A stretch of DNA of 60,000 bases from Neocallimastix lanati (nom. inval.) (GCA_016946835.1 JACVTC010000076.1:329001-389000); one strand, 5' to 3'; shown: positions 44,945 to 56,169, counted from the first letter of the stretch. Notes: a model not told the origin generated them from the sequence alone. Translations and numbers: made by a program.

Positions 44945-45716
44945 TGATAAATTTTAGAAATTATCTTAATTTTAATATAGAATTAAAAAGTGATAATTTC
45001 AATTTATTTTAATAATAACTGTATAAGTTATTTATGAATTAAAAATGTTTTATTAAAAATAACACTAAAAATTTGGTTTATTAGAACACTTGTCTTCTAA
45101 TATTTTATTTTATAAATCTTTTATTAAAATTTATTAAACATTATAAAAATTAAAAGTGATTATTAAAATTATAAAATTAATTAATAATAATAATAATAAT
45201 AATATTTACATGAAATATTTACAAGTATTTATATTTTTCTTTAAAATTAAACTATTTATAATTTATAAATAAAAAGAATAATTAAATAAAATAAAAGTAA
45301 TAAAATTAATAATAAAATAAATAATTAATAATAAAATAAATAAATTTGTTTATTATAAAAATAATTAAAAATATTTTGTTATTTAAATTAATTAATTTTG
45401 TTATTATAAAAATATTATTTAATTATAAAATTAATTATAAAAATTATTATAAAACTAATTATAAAAATTAATTATTTTATTTTAAATTTAATCTTAATAT
45501 TTTTATTTTGAAAAATATATAATATTTCTTTCATATCTGAGTATTAATGTAATTTTTAAGTGTAATTTATTTGTTTTATTTAATTAATTAATTAATTAAT
45601 TTTTAAATTTTTTTTTTTTTTTTTTATTTTATTAAATTATTATTAAACTTGGCTAAGGTTAGTTTCGATTTTATGTATAATATATTTTTAAGATTTATTA
45701 ATTTTGTTATTTATCA
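44945..45716 (-). repeat. 5' LTR of element 2
   Basis: 772 bp, pair of 38415-39186. Only AATT separates it from the 3' LTR of element 3. Confidence 0.9.
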
Positions 45717-45720
45717 AATT

Positions 45721-46507
45721 GGTATGGTTCATATAATTTTAGGAATATAATAATAATTAACACAAATAATAAAATTACAATAAAAAAATAATTTGTTTTA
45801 AAATCAATATTTATTTATTTAAATTTATAAAAGAAAAATAATAATATAATTATTTATTTAATAAAAAGAAAGTTATTGATTATATTTTATTTCACTAAAA
45901 TTACATGTATTTATATTTTTTTTTATCAAATTAAAATTTGTAAAGCCAAACTATTTTTTTAATAAACTAATTACTAATTATTTTTATAAATAAAACATTT
46001 AAATTGAAATTGAATTATTATTTTAGTTAATAATATTATTGTTATAAATAGTAGTTATATATTATTGAATTATTAATTATTTAATAATAGTTTAATACTA
46101 ATATATATAAAATAAAAATAAAGAGATTATACAGAATATTTTATTGTGGTTTAGTTAAATTTAGTAATTAAAAATAAATTTAAATTGATAACGAAAATTT
46201 TAATAACTAATTAAATAGATTTGATTATTTTCAATATAACATAATACAAAAGAAATATAATATTAATATATTAAGTGGGCAAGGACAATATTCTTGGCTA
46301 AAGATTTTTAATACATTATAATGGAATCGGATCGATAATTCAAAAAGGAATTATAAGTTAATTAGTGATTTATTAACTTAAGATTTCTATTTAATAATAT
46401 TTGAAGAATATTGGAAAGTTCCAATTATATAGAATAGAATAATCTATAAGGTTAGAATAATTTATATTATTCTAGCACAATTAGTATTATTTGTTCATTC
46501 TGTATTA
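45721..46507 (-). repeat. 3' LTR of element 3
   Basis: Sense start TAATACAGAATGAACAAAT, sense end GAACCATACC. The usual TG...CA ends are degenerate here. The PPT (sense AGCGGGGGCATC) borders it at 46509-46520. Confidence 0.88.
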
Positions 46508-46530
46508 AGATGCCCCCGCTAAGACTCAAG

Positions 46531-49500
46531 CTAGGTAGAAGCTGAGTTAAACTTGACAATATTTTTCAAATGAACATTACGATTCATTTGTATATTAGTA
46601 GCAGGATCAGCTAAAGTGACTGTATTGAATTGTTTCTTTACCACTTTCATAGGTCCAACAAAGTAAGGTTCTAATTTAGTTCGATTAAAGTTTCTTACTA
46701 GTACTAAATCACCTGGTTTTATTCTTTTAGCTTGATTCATACTGGTCTTTTCTTCTCTCCTAGTAGCCCAATACTTCGAAGCATTTTTGATATTAGATGC
46801 GGCCTCCATTACCCATTGGTAGTGTGATACAAATTTTTCCAGTAGAATTTCGTCAGAAGACTTATTTATACCCTTAGTTGGTCTGGCAGCAATGTCAAAA
46901 GGTTGTTGGTCCTCCCTTCCATAAACTAATTCAAAACTTGAATGGTTGGTGATTGAGTTTTTAGTAGTTCTTAAAGCCCAAAGTGCAGATGGTAAAATTT
47001 CATCCCATTCTTTGTGTTGTTGTCCTAGTAATCGTAATAATTTTCCAATTTTTTTATTACGATTCTCAACTAAACCATTGCTTTCAGGATGATATGGAGT
47101 GATAAATTTAACATATACATCATATAAATCAAGGAAGATTTTTGTCATATCTGATGTAAATTGTGTTCCATTATCAGTAGTGATAATTTGAGGTACACCG
47201 TGTCGAGCAAATACATTAATTAAAAATTTTATCACATCCTGAGAAGTAACATTTTCAGTGGGCTCTGCCTCAACCCATTTAGTAAAATAATCAACCACAA
47301 CGATTATATATTGATTATTATTTCTGGTTTTACTTAGAGGTCCTATAATGTCCAATCCTAAGTGTGTAAATGGTCCTTCCACTTCAGTTGGTTTATCTTC
47401 TGTTGGTTCAGGGTATGGTTGAGATTTATTTAATTGACATTTTTCACATTTACCTATAATTCGCTTAATGTCATTAACCATATTGTTCCAATAGTAGCTC
47501 TTTTTCAAACGTTGATATGTCTTGTAATAGCCTTCGTGTCCTATACTGTGCGCTTGAAAAATTAATTGAAGTTTTTCTTTTGTATCTGTAACTAATTTTC
47601 TATAATTATTGCCATCAACAAAGTAGTCCACACCATCAATTGTCGTAAATTTTTCTTCAATAAATTCCTTAATGGTTCTTGAAAGCAGGTTTTCATCTTG
47701 TTCCTTGATAATTTGTGTTGTTAAGACAACTTTTTCTTTTTCATTTTTCATTCTTGATAAAGCATCTGCGACAACATTATTCTTTCCAGTTTCATATCGT
47801 AAATCAATTCCTAACATACTGACAGTCAAACACCATCTAGTATGACGAGAATTTTGTGGTTCCTTACTTTTAAGTAATCCGATTAATGGTCTATGATCTG
47901 TATATACTATAGTTTGCTTAGGATTTCCCATAATATAAGATTTTAATTTATTAATACAGTAAATTAGAGCAGCACCTTCTAGATCCGTAATTCCATAATT
48001 CTTTTCCGATTTAGATAAACTTCTACTAATATAATGAACCGGATGCTCCTTTCCAGTTTCATCATCCTTTTGTAAAAGCACACCGCCTATTCCATCATAG
48101 GAAGCATCTGTTCTTATAATAAATTCTCTATCAAATCTAGGAAATCTTAATATTGGGGCATTGATTAATCTTTCCTTAAGAATTTTAAAACTTTCTTCTT
48201 GTTCCTTTTTCCATTCAAACTTAATACCTTTTCTTAATAGAGTGCAGAGAGGAGCAGTAACTTTTGCAAAGTCCTTAATAAAATTTCTATAATATCCAAT
48301 GGCTCCTAAAAATGATCGAAGTTCATGAATGTTAGAGGGAGCCTTCCATTCTTTAATAGCTTCAACTTTGTTTTCCAATGGACTTAAACCTTCTGAGGAT
48401 ACTTTATGTCCCAGTACTTCTACTTCAGTTTGCATGAAAGAACACTTTTCGATATTGATTTTTAACTTATGTTCCTTGAATATTTCTAAGACTTGTTTAA
48501 GATGTTCTAGGTGTTCTTCTTCAGTTCTTGAGTAGATTAAAATATCATCGATAAAGTTATAGACGCATTTTCCTATTAAGGGAAATAGTATACGGTTCAT
48601 TTCTCTTTGGAATGTAGCTGGAGCACCTGTTAAACCGAAGGGCATTACCTTGAATTGGTAGTTTCCGAACTTAGTTGTAAAGGTAGTGATTTCAACACTA
48701 TCATCATCCATTAATATTTGATGATAACCGGAATAAAGATCTAATGTTGAGAAGATTTTTGCTCCATCTAAGCTATCAAAAATTTCCTCAATATTTGGTA
48801 AAGAATAAGAATCCTTCTTAGTTGCTTCATTTACTTTCCTATAGTCAATACACAGGCGCCATTTACCGTTCTTTTTAGGCACAAGTACTACTGGTGATGA
48901 CCATTCTGAACATGAAGGTTCAATTAATCGTTTATATATGAGTTTGGTTAATTCTTCTTTTAAGATATCTGTTTTTAATTTACTAAGTCGATAAAATTTT
49001 TGTTTAATAGGTTTAACTCCTTCCTTAAGAATAATTTTGTGTGGTGATAAATCTGAAGGTGTTAATTCTTCAGAAGAAGTTGCAATTATATCAATATATT
49101 CTTCAAGTAATTTAGTAATAGCTTCTCTATAATTTGAATTAATTGTACTTTGAAAAACTGTGTCATATATATATTTTATGGGTGGTAATCCTTCAATCGT
49201 TTTCAATTGTTGCTTAGCTTCTTAGTGATTCAATGCTTTGATTACACATAATAATTTTTCTTCGTCATCATATTCATTATTAATAGGTGCAATTTCTTCA
49301 ATTAAACCTTGATCATTAAATCGACAAAGACTATATCTAATTGGATGTATAAATAACTGGTTATCAATTTGAGTTTTGAGGTTGATTAATATATCATAGA
49401 ATGGATCCTCCTTGTCTATAATTCTACACGTAACAAGTAGTTCTAGTTCATTAATTTTTACGGGAACTTTGATTAACACATCTTCTGAGTAATCATCATT

Positions 49501-50529
49501 CATTGTTGCTAAACGTATTCGTCCTGCACTAACTCCTATAGGTTCATACTGATAAGGTAATTTATCTAAAAATTGCTTTGTGATAATACTTAAGTTGCTA
49601 CATGAATCTATTAAAGCCTTACCACGAACTCCATCTACTATTACATCAACCATAGCAATATCATCTTCTTGTGGTTCATGATGTTTACTTTTATATGTAT
49701 GATCTATATTGTTCGTTATTATTGTAGTAGCACACATATTATCCACTGCACCTGAAATTTTAGTATTATTCTTTTCTAATTTAAGTCCTTGTGATACTTG
49801 AGACCGTATCTTTGGAGCAACGTCCAATAATTGTCCAAATGTAATATTGCAATTACTGGAGTTTAAATCTTTGATCACGTCATAACTATCACAATCAGTT
49901 TGCATTTGTATTCTTCTTGGAATTCTAGTTGGCATAATTTCAGTTGACTTTTCTGATGATTTTTCTTGAATTAATTTATTTAAAGTTTGTTTAGAATTAT
50001 TTTCTTCCTGAGAAGTTTCTTCATTAATAACATTAACATTACTATTATTATTATTATTTTCCACAGAAGTACTAGTACTAGCTCTTTCCTTATCTCTTAG
50101 CTCTTTCTCAATTCTCTTTTCTTTTTCTATTCTAGGTTGAACCATAATCGAAGGATGTAATTGAGTTGTTGGCTTTTTGATTGGTCGCGATGTTCCCCTT
50201 AATTGATTTTCTTTTTGTTTTCGTAAACCTGGAGTAACTATTGGCTTAGGATCATCTCTTAGACTACGGTGAACCCTCTTTTCTCTTTGGTCACTAGTCT
50301 CTTCATCTTTATGATTTGCCTTTCCCTTTATAACGTTTACTAAGTAATTCAATTCTTTGGAACCATCCGACTTATCATCAAAATCTTCGTAATAATCCGT
50401 AGTAGTACCTTCTTGGAAATCAGCAGTTTCTTCATAATCATCATCTTCTTTTAAGTCAACTATTTTGGAACGATGGCAGACTGAAGCAATTTTTTTGACG
50501 ATGGGAGTGCTTCTACTCCCTTTTAGTGG
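46531..50529 (-). CDS. pol: Element 3 Pol polyprotein with one in-frame TAA
   Basis: The frame entered by -1 slippage at 50529-50535 runs to 46531 with a single TAA at 49222-49224, between protease and RT (KALNH stop EAKQQLKTIEG). Protease: ALIDSCSNLSIITK, D-S-C-S instead of D-S/T-G. RT: VLVPKKNGKWRLCIDYRKVN and FIDD (about 48550). RNase H: RTDASYDGIG, TDLEG, YTDHRP. Integrase: AHSIGHEGYYKTY with CEKCQ, LGLDIIGPL, TDNGTQF, YHPESNGLVENRN, and an end with YFVGPMKVV. All other catalytic residues are present. With near-identical LTRs, the stop is either a very recent lesion, a readthrough site or a sequence error. Confidence 0.92.
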
Positions 50530-51440
50530 TTTAAATGATTTTCATAAAACTTCTTGCGGTTATTTTCCAATATAGAATTTAATTTAGGACAGTTTCGTTT
50601 GGTATGTCCTTCATTGCTACAAAACCAGCAAGTACTAATTTTCATTTCTTTCATCTTGTTAGTGATATTTTCTATAGATACATTTTTGTGGGTTTTTGGT
50701 TTGTTAAAATCATTTGAAATGTTCTTATTAAAATTACTTTTAGAGTTAAGGAGATTGTAATGAGTCTTATCATAATATTCAGTACTATTTTTAATAGATA
50801 AACGATCAACTTTTTCGGCTATAGCGAACGCTTTGGTAATAGAAATATGGTCTTTAAGCATAACCTTTCTCCATGCGTCAGGATTATTGGTTAAGGAATC
50901 TGCATAATCTAAAACACTAATTTTTCTTCTTCTCTTTTTATCCAATTTATGGTACAAAGATCTATAACGGACATTAAAATCTTTAACTTTCTCGTTCTTC
51001 TTTATTTTCATGGAACGTAATTCTCGTAACAAATTGGTTTGATCTTCTTTAAGTCCATAGAAAGTCTTCAGATGATTTATGATTTCATCAAGGCTTGGGT
51101 AGGTGGTAGTAGATTCACTTACTTCATCATCTTCTCCTTCACTATCGCTATCGAAATCAGAATCTTCATCTTCAGTAAGGTCATTTCCATCTTCTAGTTC
51201 TTGGATAATTTCTCTTGGTTCTCCAGAAGCCGTTAATATACAAGCAGTAAAAATAGTTTCAGGATCCTTGATATGTTGGTATTTTATCCATGCCTTTAAC
51301 TCGTTTGCCCAGGAATTGATGTCTAGGTTTTGTTTAGTAAGCTTTTCAAAATCTTTTAATTCTTTCTTTAATTCTCGGAAGCTAAGCTTACTTTCTGGAG
51401 TACTCTCTGTTGGAGTACTGGAAGTACTGGATGTTCTCAT
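50523..51440 (-). CDS. gag: Element 3 Gag with CCHC zinc knuckle
   Basis: 305 residues from ATG at 51440 (MRTSSTSSTPTESTPESKL). Gag domain with FEKLTKQNLDINSWANELKA, a very acidic stretch (about 80-110), KVKDFNVRYRSLYHKLD, and a C-terminal zinc knuckle CWFCSNEGHTKRNC. The frame is intact and ends CAT TTA AAC CAC TAA. Closely related to the gag fragment of element 4. Confidence 0.92.
   Translation of the reverse strand: MRTSSTSSTPTESTPESKLSFRELKKELKDFEKLTKQNLDINSWANELKAWIKYQHIKDPETIFTACILTASGEPREIIQELEDGNDLTEDEDSDFDSDSEGEDDEVSESTTTYPSLDEIINHLKTFYGLKEDQTNLLRELRSMKIKKNEKVKDFNVRYRSLYHKLDKKRRRKISVLDYADSLTNNPDAWRKVMLKDHISITKAFAIAEKVDRLSIKNSTEYYDKTHYNLLNSKSNFNKNISNDFNKPKTHKNVSIENITNKMKEMKISTCWFCSNEGHTKRNCPKLNSILENNRKKFYENHLNH
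50529..50535 (-). other. -1 ribosomal frameshift heptamer, element 3
   Basis: T TTA AAC in gag frame, one codon before the stop. The -1 frame continues CCA CTA AAA GGG AGT and stays open for 59 codons before the TTG at 50350-50352 and beyond. Confidence 0.8.
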
Positions 51441-51919
51441 TAAATAAAATTTATTGTATCTATAGAATGCTAAACCTCGTAATGTATAAATTGTTATAAA
51501 AAGTAAAAGTAAAAAAAAATTAAAAAAAATAAATCTTTTAACTAATAAAATTATTAATTATTTATTATTATTAATCATTTATTAAATTATAATAATCGTG
51601 CAATCTGATAGTACACACTGTCTGACGTGCAGCTTACCTCTTGAAAGGTGTCATGCCACGCGTGTGCCACGGTTACTATTTTCAATATAAAAAATAGCAG
51701 TCCAGAGCCTACTAGCCCAATTACTATGTAGGATAAACTTAACCCGGAAATCTATGCACGAATATTAGTTTAATTTAATATTAATTAATATTTTTAACAA
51801 TTAATAATAATTAGTTAAAAATATAAAAATTGTTTTTTAAAAAAATTATTTGTTTTATTAGAAAAATTATTTATTAATATTATAATTTTATCCCTAATGT
51901 ATTAATTTATTATTATATT
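51441..51919 (-). other. Leader (5' UTR) of element 3
   Basis: About 480 nt. A GC-richer block at 51596-51760 (CTGTCTGACGTGCAGCTTACC, CCACGCGTGTGCCACGG) sits between AT-rich parts. No gene. Confidence 0.55.
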
Positions 51920-51936
51920 CCCCGATATCTCCACCA
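51920..51936 (-). other. tRNA-type PBS of element 3
   Basis: Sense TGGTGGAGATATCGGGG, 9 nt inside the LTR. Element 4 has the same sequence with TGATGG in place of TGGTGG. The primer tRNA is not identified. Confidence 0.65.
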
Positions 51937-51945
51937 ATTTTTCAT

Positions 51946-52732
51946 GGTATGGTTCATATAATTTTAGGAATATAATAATAATTAACACAAATAATAAAAT
52001 TACAATAAAAAAATAATTTGTTTTAAAATCAATATTTATTTATTTAAATTTATAAAAGAAAAATAATAATATAATTATTTATTTAATAAAAAGAAAGTTA
52101 TTGATTATATTTTATTTCACTAAAATTACATGTATTTATATTTTTTTTTATCAAATTAAAATTTGTAAAGCCAAACTATTTTTTTAATAAACTAATTACT
52201 AATTATTTTTATAAATAAAACATTTAAATTGAAATTGAATTATTATTTTAGTTAATAATATTATTGTTATAAATAGTAGTTATATATTATTGAATTATTA
52301 ATTATTTAATAATAGTTTAATACTAATATATATAAAATAAAAATAAAGAGATTATACAGAATATTTTATTGTGGTTTAGTTAAATTTAGTAATTAAAAAT
52401 AAATTTAAATTGATAACGAAAATTTTAATAACTAATTAAATAGATTTGATTATTTTCAATATAACATAATACAAAAGAAATATAATATTAATATATTAAG
52501 TGGGCAAGGACAATATTCTTGGCTAAAGATTTTTAATACATTATAATGGAATCGGATCGATAATTCAAAAAGGAATTATAAGTTAATTAGTGATTTATTA
52601 ACTTAAGATTTCTATTTAGTAATATTTGAAGAATATTGGAAAGTTCCAATTATATAGAATAGAATAATCTATAAGGTTAGAATAATTTATATTATTCTAG
52701 CACAATTAGTATTATTTGTTCATTCTGTATTA
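51946..52732 (-). repeat. 5' LTR of element 3
   Basis: 787 bp, one mismatch to 45721-46507. Its outer end and the AAATT duplication lie immediately upstream of tRNA-Gly. Confidence 0.9.
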
Positions 52733-52747
52733 AAATTATTGAAAGAA

Positions 52748-52818
52748 GCGTTAATAGTATAGAGGTAGAATATTTGCCTTCCAAGCAAATGGCCCGGGTT
52801 CGATTCCCGGTTAACGCA
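52748..52818 (+). tRNA. tRNA-Gly (anticodon UCC)
   Basis: 71 nt folding as a cloverleaf. Acceptor GCGTTAA/TTAACGC, anticodon stem TTTGC/GCAAA with loop CTTCCAA (anticodon TCC at 52780-52782), T stem CCGGG/CCCGG with loop TTCGATT (the B box GGTTCGATTCC), discriminator A, no intron. CCA is not encoded. A T run (52831-52841) would end pol III transcription. It is the only clear RNA gene in the window and the likely insertion target of elements 2 and 3. Confidence 0.95.
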
Positions 52819-53004
52819 GTATTTTTATAAATTTTTTTTTTTGTATTTGATTATTCAGTGTATTTAAAGAAATGTTTAAGTTCGATGATATTCATATTTA
52901 CACAAATTTTTACTATTTTTAATCTTACCTTTAAAATTTTACCTTTAATATTATTTATTAGTAATTTATTTATTATTTATTTATTTATTATTATATAATT
53001 AAAT

Positions 53005-53040
<36 letters not shown>

Positions 53041-54158
53041 AATAGAAAAAAATATATTTAATATTTTCTTATATTATATAGTATCAATATTGCGAATAAA
53101 AATAATTAGAATATTTTTCATCTATTAATCACATTTATAATATTCTCTTATAGTAATATTATAAATATTATAGATAAGAAAATATGGATATTAATTTTAT
53201 ATTACAATGTTTTAATTAATAATATCTTGTTTCAATAAAACTTTTTAAACATATTATATTTTCAATAAATTTTATTCACAAAGTCCAGTAATATCAATGG
53301 TAATTGTTTATTTCACAAAATATTAGTACAATAATAAATTTAACTATTTATATTATTTTTTATTATTACGAAGAACCATCAACTTAAAAAATAAGTCATA
53401 TAAAATAAATTACATATTTTATGATTATTAATTTATTTTATTTAATTTTATTTTATTTTTTATTATTAATAATTTTAAATACTATAGATTTGTATATAAT
53501 TTAATTTTTATTTTTATTTAATTTTGTTTTTATTTTTATTTTTATTTTTTTTTTTTATTTTTATTTTTTTTTTTACTATGATTTTATTTATATACCTATA
53601 TTTTTAATTTATTTTAATATTAGTTATATATTTATTTATTTATTTATTTTTATTTTTATTTTTATTTTAATTTTTAATTATGATTTTTATTCTATTTTTA
53701 TTTTTTATTATTTTATTAAATAAGTTAATTTTATTATTATTTTTTTTTATTAATTATTTCTTTTTACTTTATATAAATTATTTAATTTTAGTTTTATTTT
53801 ATGTTAATATTTGATTTATTTTTTTCTTTCCTTTCTTTTTTATTATTATATAATATTTTTATATTTTTGATTTGTTTTATTTTTATTTTTATTTATTATG
53901 ACTTCATAAATTATTTAATAATATTAATTTTTATGTTGACATATAAAATAAAATGATTTTTTATAATTTGAAGATTGATTAAATAATAATTAATATATTT
54001 AATAAAATATTTATTATCTAATAATATTCTTCCAATTATACTCTATATAAAACTTTTTGGTAATCTCAAACTGTTAATAAGATTTTTTTTTTATCTTATA
54101 TATATAATAATGGTTTAAATTTTATTATTAATTAATCATATTTCCATTTTATATTAAT
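52819..54158. other. AT-rich intergenic stretch
   Basis: A T run follows the tRNA. A longer T tract lies at 53007-53036, and TTTTTATTTTTATTT repeats at 53500-53700. The last about 390 bp (from about 53770) are the 3' flank of the next gene, and that flank is duplicated at 55225. No gene seen. Confidence 0.6.
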
Positions 54159-54847
54159 TTAAAATTTTTCTTCATTAACAATTATACCATTAGCTTTAGA
54201 ATATTCAGAAAGAATATTCATGCAATTATCGTGATTGTATTGTTTTGAATGCTTATTACAAGTAGTAATGATAGTATTATCTTCATAGAAACAATAAACC
54301 TTACCATCAACAACAACACAATGCTTATCCTTTAAAGAATGAGAAGAGGTTTCTGGATAAAGACAAATGTATTGATACATTACATTGTAAGTAAGAACAA
54401 TACCATTACGAGCCTTACATTCTTTTTGATCTTGAACTGCATCAACACTTTTTCTGGATAACTTCTAAATCTGTAAGTATATCTTTCACTACCATCATTA
54501 GTTAAAGAAAGAATGTCATAAGAACAAGTTCTGTAATTAAAGTTCTTACTTGACTTATCACATTCTTTGATATTAGTATATCTTCTAGCAATACAATAAA
54601 CATCATTATCAAGATAGAAACAAACCGAGTTATCTGGTCTAGCAATATTATTATGTTTGTTTTCTTTATATTTATGAACACAAGCATAAATAGCCTCATT
54701 TTCATTCATTTTGACATGGAGTTCACTATTTCCATGTTTACAGGCTTTCTTGAGATCATCAATGGAAGAAGCATTGTTTGTAAGAGGAGCAGCATTAACA
54801 GCAGAAAGTAAAGCTAAAGCAGCGAGACAGAAAGTTTTGAAATTCAT
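54159..54847 (-). pseudogene. Secreted protein of two six-cysteine modules, one frameshift
   Basis: ATG at 54845-54847. Signal peptide MNFKTFCLAALALLSAVNA, then module 1 (about residues 35-125). A one-base shift near an A5 run (about 54450) moves the frame to that of 54159-54380, where module 2 continues without a stop (KECKARNGIVLTYNV upstream of the apparent second start). Each module has six Cys with the pattern C-x17/19-C-x14/19-C-x8-C-x10-C-x11-C, including D-x-x-VYC and CxKxSKxxN before the last Cys. This looks like an internal duplication of a small extracellular domain. I do not recognise the family. The shift may be a real lesion or a homopolymer error. A partial tandem copy follows at 55225-55746. 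Confidence 0.75.
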
Positions 54848-54897
54848 TTTTAATATTATGCTTTTTTTTTTAATAAATTATTTTAAAATTATTTATT

Positions 54898-54932
<35 letters not shown>

Positions 54933-55224
54933 TTTTATTTTTCGTAAATAATAATAATATTTAATTTATTAATATTATTATATAATTTATGATTTTTATT
55001 TATTTTATTTTTTAATTTAGATTTTTATTTTAAATTTGTGTGAGGAATAATGAATTTTCGTTATTTTGAACAATATTTATACTTTTTTATAATTATTATT
55101 ATTATTATTATTATTATTATTTTATTTTATTAAATAGCAGATTAATTCAAAAATAATAAAATTATACATTAAATTAAAAATGTATTATCGTAAAGATATC
55201 TAATATCTACTAATTATTTAATGA
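54848..55224. other. 5' flank of the cysteine-module gene
   Basis: Upstream region of the minus-strand gene. A TTTA microsatellite (54893-54935) and an ATT run (55097-55127). No gene. Confidence 0.5.
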
Positions 55225-55746
55225 ATATAAATTATTTAATTTTAGTTTTATTTTATGTTAATATTTGATTTATTTTTTTCTTTCCTTTCTTTTTTATTAT
55301 TATATAATATTTTTATATTTTTGATTTGTTTTATTTTTATTTTTATTTATTATGACTTCATAAATTATTTAATAATATTAATTTTTGTGTTAGCATATAA
55401 AATGATTTTTTATAATTTGAAGATTGATTAAATAATAATTAATATATTTAATAAAATATTTATTATTTAATAATATTCTTCCAATTATACTCTATATAAA
55501 ACTTTTTGGTAATCTCAAACTATTAATAAGATTTTTTTTATATCTTTTATATATAATAATGGTTTTAATTTTATTATTAATTAATCATATTTCCATCTTA
55601 TATAAATTTAAAATTTTTCTACATTAACAGTTATACCATTAGCTTTATAATATTCTGAAAGAATATTCATGCAATTATCATGATTGTATTGTTTTGAATG
55701 TTTATTACAAGTAGTAATGATAGTATTATCTTCATAGATACAATAT
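55225..55746 (-). pseudogene. Partial tandem copy of the cysteine-module gene
   Basis: Duplicates 53770-54297 at a distance of about 1455 bp. It comprises the 3' flank and the last about 45 codons (CIYEDNTIITTC through NGITVNVEKF, stop at 55608-55610), with substitutions such as S-to-Y and E-to-V. Homology stops abruptly near 55746, where element 4-linked sequence begins, so the copy was probably cut by that insertion. Confidence 0.8.
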
Positions 55747-56169
55747 TACTATAATCTTTCATATTATTAATGTAAACTAAATATAAAATTATATTAAACT
55801 ATACTAATAAACATATCTATAGGTTGAATTATTAATAAACTAATTAATATTAATAAAAGAACGATTCCATAAACTATTATTATTTACTAACTATATATAT
55901 TATTACTAAATTATTATTAACCAATAAGATTTCACTAAATAATTTCTAATCTAATTTTCATTAAATTATGGTATTTATGGTAGTACCGTATATAAAAATG
56001 GTACAATGTAAATGAATTTTTAAAATTTTAATCTAATTATATTAATATTCACAATAATAAGAAATTCACACTAAAGTTGTAAATTATAACTAAATACTTA
56101 AATTCTAATTTATTAATCGTTTATTTAATTATTATAAAATTTTTATTTTTGATCAATTGAAATCTCAAT

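Larger units (their letters stand above)
38415..45716 (-). mobile_element. Element 2, intact Ty3/Gypsy retrotransposon
   Basis: 7.3 kb, complete: 5' LTR 44945-45716, PBS, leader, gag, -1 heptamer, pol, 3' LTR 38415-39186. The LTRs are both 772 bp and, as far as I can read them, identical, with perfect TGATAA/TTATCA termini. Flanks are AATT on both sides (38411-38414, 45717-45720; AAATT on the left). All frames are open. It looks like a very recent, possibly competent insertion. Confidence 0.9.
45721..52732 (-). mobile_element. Element 3, young Ty3/Gypsy retrotransposon beside a tRNA gene
   Basis: 7.0 kb with 787-bp LTRs (45721-46507 and 51946-52732) that differ by one substitution (A at 46394, G at 52619). 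Flanked by AAATT (45716-45720 and 52733-52737), so the target duplication is intact. Gag is open, and pol has one in-frame TAA. The right target duplication lies 11-15 bp upstream of the mature end of tRNA-Gly. Confidence 0.9.
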
